Source: Dethiobacter alkaliphilus (lineage in GTDB: Bacteria > Bacillota > Dethiobacteria > DTU022 > UBA8154). Taken from it: a stretch of 64,000 bases of DNA. The stretch spans positions 270,222-334,221 of the forward strand of contig JAENYV010000002.1 in the NCBI GenBank assembly GCA_016841605.1, written 5' to 3'. The notes beneath the pieces are model-generated. The model saw nothing but the letters and a program-made list of their open reading frames with translations, had not been told where the DNA came from and searched no databases. Below, one piece after another: positions 63,048 to 64,000 of this stretch; position 1 is the first letter of the stretch; every line of letters begins with the position of its first letter. Position numbers and translations under genes: made by a program.

Positions 63048-64000
63048 ATGGAGCTGGAAAAATGCTTAAACGATTTTCTTATCTACCTGGATGTTGAAAA
63101 GGGAGTAAGCCCCCATACTTTTGCAGCCTATCGCCTGGATCTTCGACAGTTCATTCTTTTTCTACAAGAAAACAATCTACCGCAAAATGCTGCTGAAGTA
63201 ACTGTACAGCACTTAAGACAATTTTTAATGTATTTAAAGAAGACCCGCCAAAACTCAGCTGCTTCCATAAAACGAAAAGTAGCTTCACTGCGCTCTTTTT
63301 TTCTCTTTCTTCATCGAGAGGAGACTTATGGCATTGTAAAAAATCCTGCCCTCCCGCTTCTTACCATAAAAACCGAAAAAAAACTTCCACAAATCCTTAC
63401 CCTGGAAGAATGTCGTCATTTTCTCTCTGAAATACAAAAAGTGAGCTCGACCCCTGCGAGGGATTATGCAATATTTATTCTGTTTTTACAAAGCGGCTGC
63501 CGCTTGCAAGAGCTAAGCAGCCTGCAAACAACCAGTATTAATATCCAAGAACAATATGTTCGCTTCCTGGGAAAAGGAAGCAAAGAAAGAATAGTACCCT
63601 TGTCGCCCGAGACTTGCCAGGCCCTGGGAAAATACACAGAAATACGCAAGCCTGCCATTCCAACGGATACATTTTTTTTAAACCTAAAGGGAAATCCTTT
63701 AAGCAAAAGGGGAATTCAGTTTATTTTTAAAGAGCTCGCTGAAAAAACGGGTATTTATAAACCAGGCTTAAGCATCCATAAGCTGCGGCACACCTGCCTG
63801 ACCCTTTTACTGCGAGGAGGAGCTGATTTAAGAGCCATACAGGAGATTGCCGGACATGCCGATATCTCTACTACACAGGTTTATACTCATATTGTTCAGG
63901 ATGATATCAGAAAACAGATGGAAAAACATCCCTTATTTAATAAAGATCACTATAGTTGCATAAAGCAGATTTTCATATGTCAAACAATAGAATCGGGTAA
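63048..64000 (+). CDS. Tyrosine recombinase, XerC/XerD type (3' end outside window)
   Basis: The frame from ATG 63048 (behind GCGAGGA) stays open to the window end, giving 317 visible residues. It has the N-terminal SAM-like core-binding domain (FLIYLDVEKGVSPHTFAAYRLDLRQFILFL) and a catalytic domain with LQSGCRLQELSSL (first Arg), GKGSKERIVPL (Lys), SIHKLRHTCLTLLLRGGADLRAIQEIAGHADISTTQVYTHI (His, Arg, His/Tyr). All catalytic residues are present. It may be the housekeeping Xer protein or an integrase; the decayed gene fragments before it fit either. Confidence 0.9.
   Translation, partial: MELEKCLNDFLIYLDVEKGVSPHTFAAYRLDLRQFILFLQENNLPQNAAEVTVQHLRQFLMYLKKTRQNSAASIKRKVASLRSFFLFLHREETYGIVKNPALPLLTIKTEKKLPQILTLEECRHFLSEIQKVSSTPARDYAIFILFLQSGCRLQELSSLQTTSINIQEQYVRFLGKGSKERIVPLSPETCQALGKYTEIRKPAIPTDTFFLNLKGNPLSKRGIQFIFKELAEKTGIYKPGLSIHKLRHTCLTLLLRGGADLRAIQEIAGHADISTTQVYTHIVQDDIRKQMEKHPLFNKDHYSCIKQIFICQTIESG

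Overview
The window is chromosomal DNA of a strictly anaerobic, spore-forming Firmicute, most likely a member of the Clostridia (Peptococcaceae/Desulfotomaculum-like or syntrophic relatives). The grounds are a Spo0E-family sporulation phosphatase, DapL-type lysine synthesis, a YtrA/GntR-ABC locus, strong Shine-Dalgarno sites, and a very high load of Hdr/Etf/ferredoxin electron-transfer genes. The species cannot be named from the sequence alone.

Layout. 1-6.1 kb (minus strand): relA/spoT (cut by the window edge), recJ, a LapA-domain membrane protein, secF and secD. 6.3-9.3 kb: hisH-hisA-hisF-hisI with an alkyltransferase gene at the end. 9.4-10.0 kb: a membrane-anchored unknown. 10.1-16.9 kb: a lysine block (lysA, dapF, dapL, asd, lysC) headed by a lysine riboswitch with an intrinsic terminator, and interrupted between dapL and asd by an odd GC-rich hairpin island. 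17.0-19.1 kb: an RseC-like protein, an iron-sulfur flavoprotein and a methyltransferase. 19.2-27.6 kb: one operon with an HdrD-like protein, EtfB, EtfA, HdrA, an MvhD/FloxD-like subunit and three FloxC/B/A-like subunits. This is a candidate flavin-based bifurcating or confurcating complex joining an acyl-CoA dehydrogenase/Etf pool, ferredoxin and NAD(P)H.

28-33.4 kb: spo0E, then the selenocysteine decoding locus (selB, selA, tRNA-Sec), a divergent MFS transporter and a small zinc-ribbon protein. 33.5-36.8 kb: housekeeping genes (TPR protein, zinc-ribbon coiled-coil protein, Nif3 family, trmK). 37.0-39.4 kb (plus strand): a YtrA-ABC locus with a visible promoter and operator, and a YbjQ protein. 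39.5-44.0 kb: a TetR/HlyD/ABC drug-efflux operon.

44.3-57.0 kb is the most interesting part. It is an operon in the order of the class II (tungsten) benzoyl-CoA reductase genes bamB-C-D-E-F-G-H-I, with fdhD inserted between D and E and a second, near-identical F-G pair after I. The E subunit (HdrA-like) and both F subunits (MvhD-like) each carry an in-frame TGA at a position occupied by cysteine in the paralogues at 22-24 kb of this same window. Each TGA is followed by a plausible bacterial SECIS hairpin, so I read them as selenoproteins. The SelA/SelB/tRNA-Sec machinery needed is 11-25 kb away. The two F-G copies appear identical through their middle and differ only at their ends, which suggests gene conversion.

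57-64 kb is a less ordered region. It holds a long intergenic region with short iterated repeats, a CapD/FlaA1-type nucleotide-sugar enzyme whose tail runs through a palindromic repeat, a small coiled-coil protein built of 11-residue repeats, remnants of rmlD and rmlA, galU, remnants of a HEPN/MNT pair and an Rpn-type nuclease, and a XerC/D-like recombinase cut by the window end.

Across the window, three genes (nif3-like, tetR, ogt), and less surely hisH, lack ATG/GTG/TTG where homology and Shine-Dalgarno spacing put the start, and have ATA, ATC or ATT there instead.
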